DNA from: Lysobacter stagni
GTDB lineage: Bacteria; Pseudomonadota; Gammaproteobacteria; Xanthomonadales; Xanthomonadaceae
DNA length: 64,000 nucleotides
Assembly (NCBI RefSeq): GCF_030053425.1
Contig: NZ_JASGBI010000001.1
Location: forward strand, 2,116,001-2,180,000
Direction of reading: 5' to 3'
The position numbers and the translations under genes were made by a program. Below the pieces are notes generated by a model. It was not told the origin of the DNA. It saw only the letters and a list, made by a program, of their open reading frames with translations, and searched no databases. This document shows, one piece after another, positions 21,049 through 31,263 of this stretch (positions are counted from its first letter, which is position 1; every line of letters begins with the position of its first letter).

Positions 21049-21833
21049 GAGAACGCATGACCGGTACAACGCGCATCGCCATCGGCGTGGCCTTCGCCGT
21101 CGTCCTGCTGGGCGGCTGCGCCAGCACGAAGGTGTATCGCGAGCCGGGCGCATCCTCGGCGCCGTCTCGACCGAAGTACGGCGTGACCACCACGGTCAGG
21201 CGCGGCGACACGCTGTTCTCGATCGCCTCGCGCAACAGCATCCGTGCGCAGGATCTGGCGGCGTGGAACGGCATTCCCTCGCCCTACACCATCTATCCGG
21301 GGCAGAACCTGAGGCTGTATCCGGGCAGTGGTTCCGTCTCGAGCTCGCGCCCCTCGTCGACGACGAGCACGCGGCCTTCGACCGGCACCACCGCAACCCC
21401 GCCGGCTACGACCAAGCCGACCACACCAAAACCGGCCACGCCCGTCGCACCTCCGGCCAGCGACTTCAAGTGGCGCTGGCCCGCCGACGGCCAGCTCATC
21501 GGGCGTTACGTCGCGGGCGAACCGACCAAGCAGGGCATCGACATCGCCGGCAACAGTGGCGCGCCGGTGCGCGCCGCCGCCGATGGCGTGGTGGTGTATT
21601 CCGGCTCGGGCCTGGTCGGTTACGGCGAGCTGATCATCATCAAGCACAACGACCAGTGGCTGTCCGCGTACGGACACAACCGCAACCGCCTGGTCAACGA
21701 AGGCCAGCTCGTACGCGCGGGCCAGCAGATTGCCGAGATGGGTCGCAGTGGCGCGCCGCGCGAAATGCTGCATTTCGAGGTGCGTTACAACGGCAAACCG
21801 GTCGATCCGCTGCTGTACCTGCCCAAGCAATGA
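21045..21833 (+). CDS. nlpD: NlpD-like lipoprotein with LysM and degenerate LytM domain
   Basis: An outer-membrane lipoprotein that in relatives activates the AmiC amidase at the septum. The 262-aa protein has a lipobox VVLLGGC, a LysM domain at about residues 45-92 (VRRGDTLFSIASRNSI), a Ser/Thr/Pro linker, and a C-terminal LytM/M23 domain. The zinc ligands of active M23 enzymes are missing: the first motif reads TKQGIDIAG without His, and the last reads MLHFEVR with one His instead of HxH. That fits an activator, not an enzyme. An internal ATG at 21057 is an alternative start. No rpoS follows. Confidence 0.9.
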   Translation: MRERMTGTTRIAIGVAFAVVLLGGCASTKVYREPGASSAPSRPKYGVTTTVRRGDTLFSIASRNSIRAQDLAAWNGIPSPYTIYPGQNLRLYPGSGSVSSSRPSSTTSTRPSTGTTATPPATTKPTTPKPATPVAPPASDFKWRWPADGQLIGRYVAGEPTKQGIDIAGNSGAPVRAAADGVVVYSGSGLVGYGELIIIKHNDQWLSAYGHNRNRLVNEGQLVRAGQQIAEMGRSGAPREMLHFEVRYNGKPVDPLLYLPKQ

Positions 21834-22747
21834 CGGTGTCGTGCGCGCCGCGCGCACGCAGATGGGCGAGGGCTGCGTTCGCAGCCCTGCTGGCAGCGCT
21901 GGCCGCGTGCCAGTCGGTACCGCATGAAGATCCGCGCGGTGACGACGCGCCGCTGAGCGTGGTGACGCTCAACCTCTGGCACGACCGCAACGACTGGCCG
22001 CATCGCCAGCGCATCATCGCTGACGAACTGCAGGCACGGTCGCCCGATGTGATCCTCCTCCAGGAGGTGCTGCAGGATGCCGCGCTGCCGAACCAGGCGG
22101 GGACGCTCGCGCAGCGGCTGGGCTACCACTGGTACTTCGTATCGGTGGATGCGCCAGGGAAGGTCCGGCGCTATGGCAATGCCATTCTCACGCGCGAGCC
22201 GATGACGCAGCGCGGTTCGCGCGCGTTGCAGCCCGTCGATGACTACCGCATCGCCGGCCACGTGCGGACGACCGTGCGCGGCCGTGCCGTGGATGCGTAC
22301 GTGGTGCATCTCAACTTCACCGACCGTAGTGGCGCCACGCGCGCACGGCAGATACAGGACCTGATGGACTTCGTCGCGATCACCCGTGGCGATGGCGCGA
22401 CCGTGATCGGCGGCGACTTCAACACCACGGCGGAAACGGCGGAGTTGGCGCCGTTGCGCGCCGGATTCGTCGATGCCTATGCCGCCGCGCACGAGGGCAG
22501 CGACGTCGAGCGCCCGGCGCATGCCACGCTCAACGCGACGTTCAACCCGCCGGCGCGCATCGACCGCATCTATGCACGGCGCGACGCGTTCTGCCGGCCG
22601 CAGGCGCAACGGATCCTGGATCGCCCCGATGCGGACGGTGCGTGGGCATCGGATCACTTCGGCGTGTGGGTGCGCCTGCCGTGGGTATCCGGCGGGCGCT
22701 GCGATCACGGCGGGACGGACACGCACCGCGACGTTCCGCGGTGGTAA
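21830..22747 (+). CDS. Endonuclease/exonuclease/phosphatase-family lipoprotein
   Basis: A 305-aa member of the EEP superfamily. It has a lipoprotein-type signal (LLAALAAC), then family motifs TLNLWHDRNDWPHR, ILLQEVLQD with the metal-binding Glu, a VVHLNFTDRSG strand, GGDFNTTAETAE and ASDHFGVWVRLP with the terminal Asp-His. Substrate could be nucleic acid, phosphoinositide or sphingolipid-like; the sequence does not decide. The start overlaps the nlpD stop. Its 3' end overlaps the convergent M15-like gene by 43 bp. Confidence 0.83.
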   Translation: MTVSCAPRARRWARAAFAALLAALAACQSVPHEDPRGDDAPLSVVTLNLWHDRNDWPHRQRIIADELQARSPDVILLQEVLQDAALPNQAGTLAQRLGYHWYFVSVDAPGKVRRYGNAILTREPMTQRGSRALQPVDDYRIAGHVRTTVRGRAVDAYVVHLNFTDRSGATRARQIQDLMDFVAITRGDGATVIGGDFNTTAETAELAPLRAGFVDAYAAAHEGSDVERPAHATLNATFNPPARIDRIYARRDAFCRPQAQRILDRPDADGAWASDHFGVWVRLPWVSGGRCDHGGTDTHRDVPRW

Positions 22748-23298
22748 TCGGGTCCCCAGGTTCGGAATCCGAACGTATCGATGTGTATGCGCCGCCCGTC
22801 GTAATAGCCGAGGCCGAATCGGCGCGCCTGGCCGATCGTTCGCCAGACGCGACACAGGCGCGCCAGCTCGCCCGACGCCGGTCCGAGGTCGAAGTCCAGC
22901 GCGTTATTGGCGACATGCCGGCTGCGCGAGCTGCCGCCTTCGCAGCGGTTGAGCGTTTCGTTCCGCCATGCGGAGGCGATTCGCGCATCGCCCAGCAGGC
23001 CGTTGTTCCGCAATTCGCGAATGAGCTGCAGGGTCGGGACGATCGCCTGCCAGTGGCTTCGCGGCGGGACGGCGAATTCCGGGGCATCGCAGCGGTGCCA
23101 GCGGCGCGCCGTGGTCAGCAATTGCGGCATGGACACGACGCCTTCGACACCCTGCAGACGCAGAAAGCGCGCGTAGGCATCGACGTCGCCGCGCGCATCG
23201 CCGGCGAGCCAGTGGGCGTAGCGCTCTGCCTGCGTCGACGGCGGGGCAGAGCAGGCGGTGAGCGCGCCGAGCAGGGCCGCGGCGAGCGCGACGCGCAC
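22705..23298 (-). CDS. M15-type D-Ala-D-Ala peptidase-like lipoprotein
   Basis: A 197-aa lipoprotein (GTG start, signal ending LLGALTAC, Cys16). The C-terminal half carries a zinc-peptidase pattern of the M15/YcbK class: SRHVANNALDFDL with His128 and Asp135 (Asp137 nearby), and a later RIHIDTFGFRTWG with His172. Peptidoglycan stem peptide is the likely substrate. The start lies just 1 bp after the stop of the Mth938-like gene, so the two are translationally coupled. The 3' end overlaps the opposing EEP gene. Confidence 0.75.
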   Translation of the reverse strand: MRVALAAALLGALTACSAPPSTQAERYAHWLAGDARGDVDAYARFLRLQGVEGVVSMPQLLTTARRWHRCDAPEFAVPPRSHWQAIVPTLQLIRELRNNGLLGDARIASAWRNETLNRCEGGSSRSRHVANNALDFDLGPASGELARLCRVWRTIGQARRFGLGYYDGRRIHIDTFGFRTWGPDYHRGTSRCVSVPP

Positions 23299-23299
23299 G

Positions 23300-23674
23300 T
23301 CAGCCGGCGAGCACGAACGCCGCGACCACGCGCCGGCCTTCGCTCGCCAGCACGTTGAACGTGCGGGCCGCGGCGGCGTTGGTCATCGTTTCCAGGCCCA
23401 CGCCCTGGCGCAGGCAGGCGGCGACCACGGCTGCGGGCGGGAATGCCTGCGTCGCACCGCTGCCGAGCAGGACGACTTCCGGCGCGAGTGCGAGCACGGC
23501 GTCCAGGTCCTGCGGCGTCATGGCTTTCACGTCGCGCACGGGCCAGCCCTCGGCCAGGTGGCTGGGCGAGAGGATGAAGCTGGTGGTCAGTTGGCGCTCG
23601 TTCACCCGCGCCGAGACGCCATCGGCCGCGCGCAGGTAGAACTCTTGATCGGGGTGTTCGAGATTGAGCTGCAT
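23300..23674 (-). CDS. Mth938-like domain protein (DUF498)
   Basis: A 124-aa small cytoplasmic protein of the Mth938/DUF498 family. Features are SFILSPSHLAEGWPV, the DLDAVLALAPEVVLLGSGATQAFPP core and a C-terminal TFNVLASEGRRVVAAFVL. The human relative NDUFAF3 helps assemble complex I; the bacterial role is not settled. It precedes the M15-like lipoprotein gene with a 1 bp gap and follows yhbY after about 55 bp on the same strand. Confidence 0.85.
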   Translation of the reverse strand: MQLNLEHPDQEFYLRAADGVSARVNERQLTTSFILSPSHLAEGWPVRDVKAMTPQDLDAVLALAPEVVLLGSGATQAFPPAAVVAACLRQGVGLETMTNAAAARTFNVLASEGRRVVAAFVLAG

Positions 23675-23728
23675 GGGGCCGTGATGGGGTCGTGGCGCCG
23701 GATTGGAAGTCCCGCCGGCCCCGCCGGC

Positions 23729-24034
23729 TCAGGCGCGGGGCAGGACGATCTGGCGCTTGTCCTTGCTGGGACGGTACAGCACGGCCGTATGGCCGATGCG
23801 CTGGACCAGCGCGGCGCCGGTGCGCTCGGCGATGTCATCGATCATGGCGTCGCGGGCGTCCCGGTCCTCGGCGCCCACCTTCACCTTGATCAGCTCGTGG
23901 TGTTCCAGTGCCAGATCGATCTCGGCCACCAGGGCGTCCGTGACTCCCTTGCCGCCCACCTGCAGCATGGCCTTGAGGTCATGCGCCTGGCCTCGCAGGA
24001 AGCGGGTCTGGGCGGAGGTCAGGACGGTCTGCAT
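23729..24034 (-). CDS. yhbY: YhbY-type CRM-domain RNA-binding protein
   Basis: A 101-aa single CRM domain, associated in E. coli with the 50S subunit precursor. The GxxG loop reads VGGKGVTDAL, followed by EHHELIKVKVGAEDRDARD and the AALVQRIGHTAVLYRPS strand. It is divergent from rlmE with a 67 bp gap; this yhbY/rlmE/ftsH neighbourhood is common in gammaproteobacteria and joins two ribosome-maturation genes. Confidence 0.93.
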   Translation of the reverse strand: MQTVLTSAQTRFLRGQAHDLKAMLQVGGKGVTDALVAEIDLALEHHELIKVKVGAEDRDARDAMIDDIAERTGAALVQRIGHTAVLYRPSKDKRQIVLPRA

Positions 24035-24101
24035 CGCGAATCACGGGAATCAGGCGGGGGCGCGCAGGGTATCATGACCGCCCCCACCCCCCTCACGCCC
24101 G

Positions 24102-24749
24102 ATGGCGACGCGCAGCAAATCCAGCCAGCGCTGGCTCAAGGAACACTTTTCCGATCCCTTCGTGAAGAAGGCCAAGGCGGAAGGCCTGCGCTCGCGTGCG
24201 GCTTACAAGCTCGAAGAACTGGTCGAGCGCGATCGCCTGCTCAAGCCGGGCATGGTCGTGGTCGACCTGGGCGCCGCCCCCGGCGGGTGGTCGCAGTGGC
24301 TCCGCCAGGAGCTGGACCGCATGGATCCGGCCCGTCCGGGCCGTGTCATCGCGCTGGACATCCTGGAAATGCCGTCCCTGGCCGGGGTCGAATTCCTTCA
24401 TGGGGATTTCAGGGAGGATGCGGTCCTATCCCGACTGGTGGCCGCGCTGGGCGGTCAGCCGGTGGACCTTGTCCTGTCCGACATGGCCCCCAATAAGAGC
24501 GGTGTGGACGCGGTCGACATGCCCCGGGCGATGTATCTGTCCGAGTTGGCAATGGACTTCGCCGACCAGCACCTGCGTACCGGCGGCAACTTCCTGATCA
24601 AACTGTTCCAGGGAGTCGGCTTCGATGAATACGTGAAGGAGCTGCGCCGGCGGTACGACAAGGTCGTGATCCGCAAGCCGGAGGCATCGCGCAAGCGGTC
24701 GCCCGAGGTCTACGCGCTGGCACAGGGCAAGCGCGCGGTAATGAAGTAA
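24102..24749 (+). CDS. rlmE: 23S rRNA (uridine-2'-O-)-methyltransferase RlmE (FtsJ/RrmJ)
   Basis: Methylates the 2'-OH of U2552 in 23S rRNA at a late stage of 50S assembly. The 215-aa protein has RAAYKLEEL, the SAM motif [15 protein letters not shown], the [10 protein letters not shown] block and [13 protein letters not shown], which together hold the K-D-K-E tetrad, then [16 protein letters not shown] at the end. A TATCAT hexamer about 27 bp upstream of the start may be its -10. It is followed by ftsH. Confidence 0.96.
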   Translation: MATRSKSSQRWLKEHFSDPFVKKAKAEGLRSRAAYKLEELVERDRLLKPGMVVVDLGAAPGGWSQWLRQELDRMDPARPGRVIALDILEMPSLAGVEFLHGDFREDAVLSRLVAALGGQPVDLVLSDMAPNKSGVDAVDMPRAMYLSELAMDFADQHLRTGGNFLIKLFQGVGFDEYVKELRRRYDKVVIRKPEASRKRSPEVYALAQGKRAVMK

Positions 24750-24825
24750 GGTTCAGGACATCCGTCCGTGGCGCATGGTAGCGCCCGTACGCAACCAACG
24801 CCTCCGGGCGACAGGTAGGAAATAG

Positions 24826-26721
<1,896 letters not shown>

Positions 26722-26740
26722 GTCCAGTACTGGACACCTG

Positions 26741-26769
26741 AAAACGGCGCCGGAGACGGCGCCGTTTTT
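26741..26769 (+). terminator. Intrinsic terminator of ftsH
   Basis: AACGGCGCC and GGCGCCGTT pair around GGAGAC-type loop sequence, followed directly by TTTTTC. It sits 20 bp after the ftsH stop and separates it from folP. Confidence 0.85.
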
Positions 26770-26840
26770 CTTTGCGGGACGGCCATGCGCATTCGGCGTT
26801 AGGCTTTCAGCCTCCTGTCCCGAGCTCCCATCCCAGACCC

Positions 26841-27740
26841 ATGTTCGATCTCGCGCTCACCCTCGACTGTAACGGCCGCCCGCTCGTGCTGGATCGCCCG
26901 CGCGTGATGGGAATCGTCAACGTCACTCCGGATTCGTTCTCCGACGGCGGCGCGCACGACACGCTGGACGCTGCGGTCGCACACGCGCTGCGACTTGCGG
27001 AGGAGGGCGCGGACATTCTGGATGTCGGCGGTGAATCCACGCGCCCGGGCGCGGCGGAGGTGTCCGTCGAGGAAGAGCTGAGCCGCACGATTCCGGTGAT
27101 CGAGCGCCTGGCGAAGGAAACCTCGCTGCCCATCAGCATCGACACGTCCAAGCCGGAAGTGATGCGCGCGGCCGTGCGTGCAGGTGCCGGCATGATCAAC
27201 GATGTCTACGGCCTGCGGCGCGAGGGCGCATTGGACGCGGCGGCGGAACTGGGCGTGCCGGTGGTGCTGATGCACATGCAGGGCGAGCCGCGTTCGATGC
27301 AGGAGGCACCGCACTACGACGATGTCGTCGCGCAGGTGCACCGTTTCCTGGCTGAGCGCATCTTCGCCGCCGAGATGGCCGGCATCGCGAAGAAGAAGAT
27401 CGTCGTCGACCCGGGCTTCGGTTTCGGCAAGAACACGCAGCACAACCTGCTGCTGCTGGCGCAGCTGGAGCGGTTCGCCGAGCTGGGCGTGCCGCTGCTT
27501 GCCGGACTTTCGCGCAAGCGCACCATCGGCGAGATCGTCGGCCGCGACGATCCGCGCGAGCGCGCCAGCGGATCGGTTGCAGCACACCTCATCGCCGCGC
27601 AGCACGGCGCGAAACTGCTGCGCGTGCACGATGTCGCGGCGACCGTCGATGCGCTGAAGGTCTGGAACGCCGTTGCATCGCAAACGATGCCGCGCGCGAA
27701 GGCGTCGCCGTCGATGCCGCGCTGGCCCGACGACGAGTGA
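26841..27740 (+). CDS. folP: Dihydropteroate synthase
   Basis: Joins p-aminobenzoate to dihydropterin pyrophosphate in folate synthesis; the target of sulfonamides. The 299-aa protein has VMGIVNVTPDSFSDGG, DVGGESTRPGA, the VVDPGFGFGKN block and LAGLSRKRTIGEI. A Pro/Ser-rich tail of about 15 residues ends the protein. The ATG at 26841 is preferred over an upstream extension through the terminator. The usual partner glmM does not follow; a 0.6 kb repeat-rich non-coding region does. Confidence 0.95.
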   Translation: MFDLALTLDCNGRPLVLDRPRVMGIVNVTPDSFSDGGAHDTLDAAVAHALRLAEEGADILDVGGESTRPGAAEVSVEEELSRTIPVIERLAKETSLPISIDTSKPEVMRAAVRAGAGMINDVYGLRREGALDAAAELGVPVVLMHMQGEPRSMQEAPHYDDVVAQVHRFLAERIFAAEMAGIAKKKIVVDPGFGFGKNTQHNLLLLAQLERFAELGVPLLAGLSRKRTIGEIVGRDDPRERASGSVAAHLIAAQHGAKLLRVHDVAATVDALKVWNAVASQTMPRAKASPSMPRWPDDE

Positions 27741-27818
27741 TGGCGAAATTCTGATCACATTCCTGCAGGCCTTGTGGCGCAAGGCGTGGAACCCGATAAG
27801 CACACACCTGTCCGCATG

Positions 27819-27843
27819 CTTGTCCACAGCGACTGTGGACAAG
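27819..27843. repeat. Perfect palindrome, 11-nt arms, 3-nt loop (repeat unit 1)
   Basis: Arms CTTGTCCACAG and its exact complement flank a CGA loop. It can act as a two-fold protein site or form a stable hairpin in RNA. Units 2 and 3 keep the left arm but have a shifted, imperfect right arm, TGTGTGGATAG. Confidence 0.85.
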
Positions 27844-28277
27844 CAGCGACGCTGCCTGCAGCGCACCGTTGCCGCGATGCGTTCGTGGAGCGCGCGATGG
27901 GTCGCAAGTCAAACGATTTTTGCGGTCAATTTTTAGCCAACCCTCTTGCAATGCTTGTGGCGCAAGGCGTGCAGCACTGTCGTCCCATTGCTGTCCGCAG
28001 GTTTGTCCACAGGCTGTGTGGATAGCTGCATGTTGCGAGTGCAGCAAAGCGTTCCGCACCTCGCGTTGCCGGTTTCGCGGAGTGGCCATTTTTTGATCAA
28101 TCCTGGGCGAGCGCCCGCCGCTGCAACGTATGCGGCGTCTCTCCACACCGCTGTCCGCAGGCTTGTCCACAGCCTGTGTGGATAGCGGCAGCCGCCTGGC
28201 GAAAGTTTCGCCAAACATGCCAGGGCCCTTGGCATTGCTGGGCTGCAGGCGGTTATCAACAGCCTTGCCCCAGCGGT

Positions 28278-28298
28278 TCTCCACAGCGGCTGTGGAGA
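28278..28298. repeat. Perfect palindrome, 9-nt arms, CGG loop (repeat unit 4)
   Basis: TCTCCACAG and CTGTGGAGA flank CGG. The core CCACAG/CTGTGG is shared with the 27819 palindrome, while the outer bases have changed on both arms together, so pairing is kept. It lies about 60 bp upstream of miaA. Confidence 0.8.
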
Positions 28299-28361
28299 GC
28301 GGGCGGTTCCGCCGCGCGTGGCCCTGTGCGAGGCTACGCTTCCGCTGTCCCCCGTGCCGTC

Positions 28362-29327
28362 ATGCCCGCCGACCCGCGCCCGCTCGCGATTGCCCTGATG
28401 GGCCCGACCGCGTCGGGGAAGACGGCGTTGGCTTTGGACTGGGCCGAGCGCTTCGGGGGCGAGATCCTCAGCGTCGATTCGGCCCTGGTGTATCGCCGGC
28501 TCGACATCGGATCGGCCAAGCCGACGCCCGACGAGCGTCGCCGCGTGCCGCACCACCTGCTCGATCTGCGCGAACCCTGGCAGCCGTATTCGGCGGCCGA
28601 GTTCGCCGCGGATGCGCGCCGCGCGCTCGACGATGTCCTGGCCCGCGGCCGGCTGCCGATTCTGGCCGGCGGCACCGGGCTGTACTTCCACGCGCTCCTG
28701 CACGGTCTCTCTCCGATGCCCGAGGCCGATCCGGCGACGCGGGAGCGCATCGAGCGCGAAGCGGGCGAGCAGGGCTGGGCCGCGCTGCATGCGCAACTGG
28801 CGCAGATTGATCCCGAAGCCGCTTCGAGGATCCACGCCACCGACGCGCAGCGCATCCAGCGCGCGCTGGAGGTGTACCGGTTGTCGGGGCGGACCATCAG
28901 CGACTGGCGCCGTGAACCATCGGGAACGCCGGCTTTGCCGGTGCGCGTGCTCAAGCTGGTGCTCGCGCCGACGGACCGCGCCGAGCTGCATGCGCGCATC
29001 GAGCGTCGTTTCGACCTGATGCTGGAGCAGGGCTTCCTCGAGGAAGTCCGCGCGCTGCGTGCGATCCCCGATTTGCGCGACCATCCGGCGCCGCTGGACC
29101 TGCCGGCACTGCGCGCCGTCGGCTACCGCCAGGCCTGGGAGCACCTCGACGGGCTGACCTCGGCGGGCGAGTTCCGCGATCGGGGCGTGTTTGCGACCCG
29201 CCAATTGGCCAAGCGCCAGCTGACCTGGCTGCGGGGCGAACTGGACGCGCAGTGGTTCGACCCACACCGCCAGGCACAGGCGCTGGAGGCGGCACGGATG
29301 GCGTTCATGGGCACTGCAGGTCGTTGA
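28362..29327 (+). CDS. miaA: tRNA dimethylallyltransferase
   Basis: Transfers a dimethylallyl group to A37 of tRNAs reading UNN codons. The 321-aa protein begins with the P-loop [18 protein letters not shown], then the [19 protein letters not shown] block, the [17 protein letters not shown] motif and [12 protein letters not shown] near the end. The ATG at 28362 is the first in frame with similarity. It precedes hfq as in most gammaproteobacteria, but mutL is not upstream; the repeat array and folP are. Confidence 0.95.
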   Translation: MPADPRPLAIALMGPTASGKTALALDWAERFGGEILSVDSALVYRRLDIGSAKPTPDERRRVPHHLLDLREPWQPYSAAEFAADARRALDDVLARGRLPILAGGTGLYFHALLHGLSPMPEADPATRERIEREAGEQGWAALHAQLAQIDPEAASRIHATDAQRIQRALEVYRLSGRTISDWRREPSGTPALPVRVLKLVLAPTDRAELHARIERRFDLMLEQGFLEEVRALRAIPDLRDHPAPLDLPALRAVGYRQAWEHLDGLTSAGEFRDRGVFATRQLAKRQLTWLRGELDAQWFDPHRQAQALEAARMAFMGTAGR

Positions 29328-29502
29328 CGCGCAGGCCGCCCGGGGTGTCGCGCGCACGGTCGCGCTTGTCGGTCCGACGCGCCAGGACATTCGAACCCAA
29401 GGGGTGAAACCGGTACGCGTGCATGCGGACCGTTTGCGCTAACATCGAACCGTCGCCCTCTGTGGGGACAGGGATCGGCGATGCGGCATTCACCGCCGCC
29501 CT

Positions 29503-29508
29503 TATAAC
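29503..29508 (+). promoter_or_regulatory. Possible -10 element of hfq
   Basis: TATAAC lies 25 bp upstream of the hfq start in an otherwise GC-rich 205-bp gap after miaA. No good -35 is visible at 16-18 bp. A second candidate, TAACAT, lies at 29440-29445. Confidence 0.3.
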
Positions 29509-29532
29509 TAGAACGAGTTGGGGAATTACGCC

Positions 29533-29808
29533 ATGTCCAAGGGACAGTCTTTGCAGGATCCTTTCCTGAATGCGCTGCGGCGCGAACGCGTGCCGGTTTC
29601 GGTCTACCTGGTCAACGGCATCAAGCTGCAGGGCACCATCGAGTCCTTCGACCAGTTCGTCGTCCTCCTGCGCAATACGGTCAGCCAGATGGTCTACAAG
29701 CACGCCATTTCGACGGTCGTGCCGGCGCGCAACGTGCGCGTGGGGCCAGGCGGCGGCTACGTGCAGTCCGCCGATGGCACCGAGTCGCCCGAGGAAACCG
29801 AGGAATAA
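29533..29808 (+). CDS. hfq: RNA chaperone Hfq
   Basis: Hexameric Sm-like protein that pairs small RNAs with mRNAs. The 91-aa sequence has the complete Sm fold: [40 protein letters not shown] and the Sm2 motif [11 protein letters not shown]. The C-terminal tail is short (about 25 residues) and ends in an acidic SPEETEE. The ATG at 29533 gives the standard MSKGQSLQ start. It lies between miaA and hflX, the conserved gammaproteobacterial order. Confidence 0.97.
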   Translation: MSKGQSLQDPFLNALRRERVPVSVYLVNGIKLQGTIESFDQFVVLLRNTVSQMVYKHAISTVVPARNVRVGPGGGYVQSADGTESPEETEE

Positions 29809-29935
29809 TCAACGGCCTGGAGTCGCGCGGCCGGCAGGCGATGCGCGGCGGGCACACGGATAGTCCTGCGGCCCTTGTGCGGCCGCGGGTCCATGCCCAT
29901 CTTGTTCACCGGTACCCGCACAGGCACGAACCGGT

Positions 29936-31249
29936 TTGTTTGAAAGATCCCGCAAAGGCGAACACGCACTGCTGATCCAGCCCCACGCCGGAGGTCCGCC
30001 GGACGAGGGGCTGCTGGAGGAGTTCGCCGACCTGGCCCGCTCGGCGGGCGCGACGGTCGCCGCAGTGCTTACCGCGCGCATCGATCGCCCCAATGCCGCC
30101 ATGCTGATCGGCAGCGGCAAGCTGGAAGAGGTGAAGGCGGCTGCCGAAGCCACGGGCGCCGACCTCATCCTCATCAACCATCCACTTTCGCCCGGCCAGG
30201 AGCGCAACCTCGAGCGCGCCCTGCAGCGGCGCGTGGTCGATCGCACCGGCCTCATCCTCGACATCTTCGCCCAGCGTGCGCACAGCCACGACGGCAAGCT
30301 GCAGGTCGAACTGGCGCAGCTCAAGCACATGGCCACGCGCCTGGTGCGTGGCTGGACCCACCTGGAACGCCAGCGCGGCGGCTCGATCGGCCTGCGCGGT
30401 CCCGGCGAAACCCAGCTGGAAACCGACCGCCGCCTGCTGCAGAAACGCCTGGAGCAATTGCAGAGGCGTCTGGACAAGGTCGAGGTGCAGCGCACGCAGA
30501 TGCGACGCGCACGCGTGCGCAGCGAACTGCCGCGCGTGGCGCTGGTGGGCTACACCAATGCCGGCAAGTCGACGCTCTTCAACGCCATGACCGGCGCGCA
30601 GGCCTATGCCGCGGACCAGCTCTTCGCCACGCTGGACCCGACGGTGCGGCGCATCGAGCTGTCCGGCGGCAACGTGGTGCTGGCCGACACGGTGGGTTTC
30701 GTGCGCGACCTTCCGCACGAACTGGTCGCAGCATTCCGTTCCACCCTGGCCGAGGCGCGCGAGGCGGACCTGCTGCTGCACGTCGTGGATGCCGCCGATC
30801 CGCTGCGCGACGAGCGCATCGCCCAGGTCGACGAAGTGCTGAAGGACATCGGCGCCGGCGACCTGCCGCAGCTGCTGGTGTTCAACAAGATCGACAAGCT
30901 CGACAACGGCCAGGCCGCAGAACCGCGCCTGGATCGTCCGGTCGAGGCACGCATGCGCGTGTGGCTGTCGGCGCGCGACGGGCGCGGCCTGGACCTGCTG
31001 CGCCAGGCGCTGGCCGAATCGCTGGAGCTGCGCCATGTGGTGGGCGAGGTGCGCATTCCGCCACAAGCGGCAAGACTGCGCGCACGCCTCCACGATCTGG
31101 GCGCCGTCCGTGGCGAGGACCACGACGAGCACGGCTGGCGCATCCGCGTCGACCTGCCGCTGGCTGACGCACAGCGCCTGTTCGTGCAGGCCCATGGCGA
31201 GGCGTTGCGCCCGCTGCTGCCGGAGCCGGAAGACGAGGACATGGCCTGA
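29936..31249 (+). CDS. hflX: Ribosome-associated GTPase HflX
   Basis: GTPase that binds the 50S subunit and splits stalled ribosomes. The 437-aa protein has the N-terminal HflX domain (AAMLIGSGKLEEVK, PGQERNLERALQRRVVDRT), a coiled coil around residues 150-195, then the G domain with GYTNAGKSTLFN (G1), ADTVGFVRDLPHEL (G3) and NKIDKL (G4). No ATG is available; the TTG at 29936 (LFERSRKGEHALL) is the only start fitting the family, although the ribosome site is weak. It follows hfq by 127 bp. Confidence 0.93.
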   Translation: MFERSRKGEHALLIQPHAGGPPDEGLLEEFADLARSAGATVAAVLTARIDRPNAAMLIGSGKLEEVKAAAEATGADLILINHPLSPGQERNLERALQRRVVDRTGLILDIFAQRAHSHDGKLQVELAQLKHMATRLVRGWTHLERQRGGSIGLRGPGETQLETDRRLLQKRLEQLQRRLDKVEVQRTQMRRARVRSELPRVALVGYTNAGKSTLFNAMTGAQAYAADQLFATLDPTVRRIELSGGNVVLADTVGFVRDLPHELVAAFRSTLAEAREADLLLHVVDAADPLRDERIAQVDEVLKDIGAGDLPQLLVFNKIDKLDNGQAAEPRLDRPVEARMRVWLSARDGRGLDLLRQALAESLELRHVVGEVRIPPQAARLRARLHDLGAVRGEDHDEHGWRIRVDLPLADAQRLFVQAHGEALRPLLPEPEDEDMA

Positions 31250-31263
31250 CGGCCACCGCTTGC

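Larger units (their letters stand above)
27755..28300. repeat. Imperfect ~160-183 bp direct repeat array with DnaA-box-like palindromes
   Basis: At least three related units and a fourth partial one. CTTGTGGCGCAAGGCGTG is identical at 27771-27788 and 27954-27971 (period 183). A 36-bp block starting CTGTCCGCAGG matches at 34 of 36 positions between 27991-28026 and 28151-28186 (period 160); its first 22 bp recur with few changes at 27808-27829. TTGTCCACA occurs at 27820, 28003 and 28163, its complement TGTGGACAA ends at 27842, TGTGGATAG occurs at 28017 and 28177, and TTATCAACA at 28253. Each is one mismatch from a canonical DnaA box. Function is unknown. Confidence 0.8.
27741..28361. other. 621-bp intergenic region between folP and miaA
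   Basis: No convincing gene is present; the open frames on either strand are short and lack ribosome sites. The region is filled by an imperfect repeat array (27755-28300) with four palindromic or near-palindromic segments containing nonamers one base off the DnaA box. AT-rich patches with T-runs lie between copies at about 27917-27935 and 28087-28103. The last 60 bp should hold the miaA promoter, but I cannot point to one. Confidence 0.7.

Noticed and set aside
21045..21833. Active M23 endopeptidase
   Set aside because: The expected His of the first zinc motif and the first His of HxH are missing, so the domain is better read as a non-catalytic LytM activator.
27589..28284. Minus-strand frame through the repeat array with recurring CGQACGQ-like and APQxLQE motifs, and plus-strand frames with recurring LWRKA and LSAxLST motifs
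   Set aside because: The peptide repeats follow from the DNA repeats on both strands, there is no ribosome site, and frames end at different places in each unit. I regard the array as non-coding, though a small-peptide family cannot be fully excluded.
27755..28300. Interpretation of the DnaA-box-like cluster as the chromosomal origin
   Set aside because: None of the usual origin neighbours (dnaA, dnaN, rpmH, gidA) is in the window, no long AT-rich unwinding region is present, and every nonamer is one base off consensus.
27755..28300. CRISPR array
   Set aside because: The repeats are too long and too divergent, spacing is irregular, there are no unique 30-40 bp spacers between identical repeats, and no cas gene is nearby.
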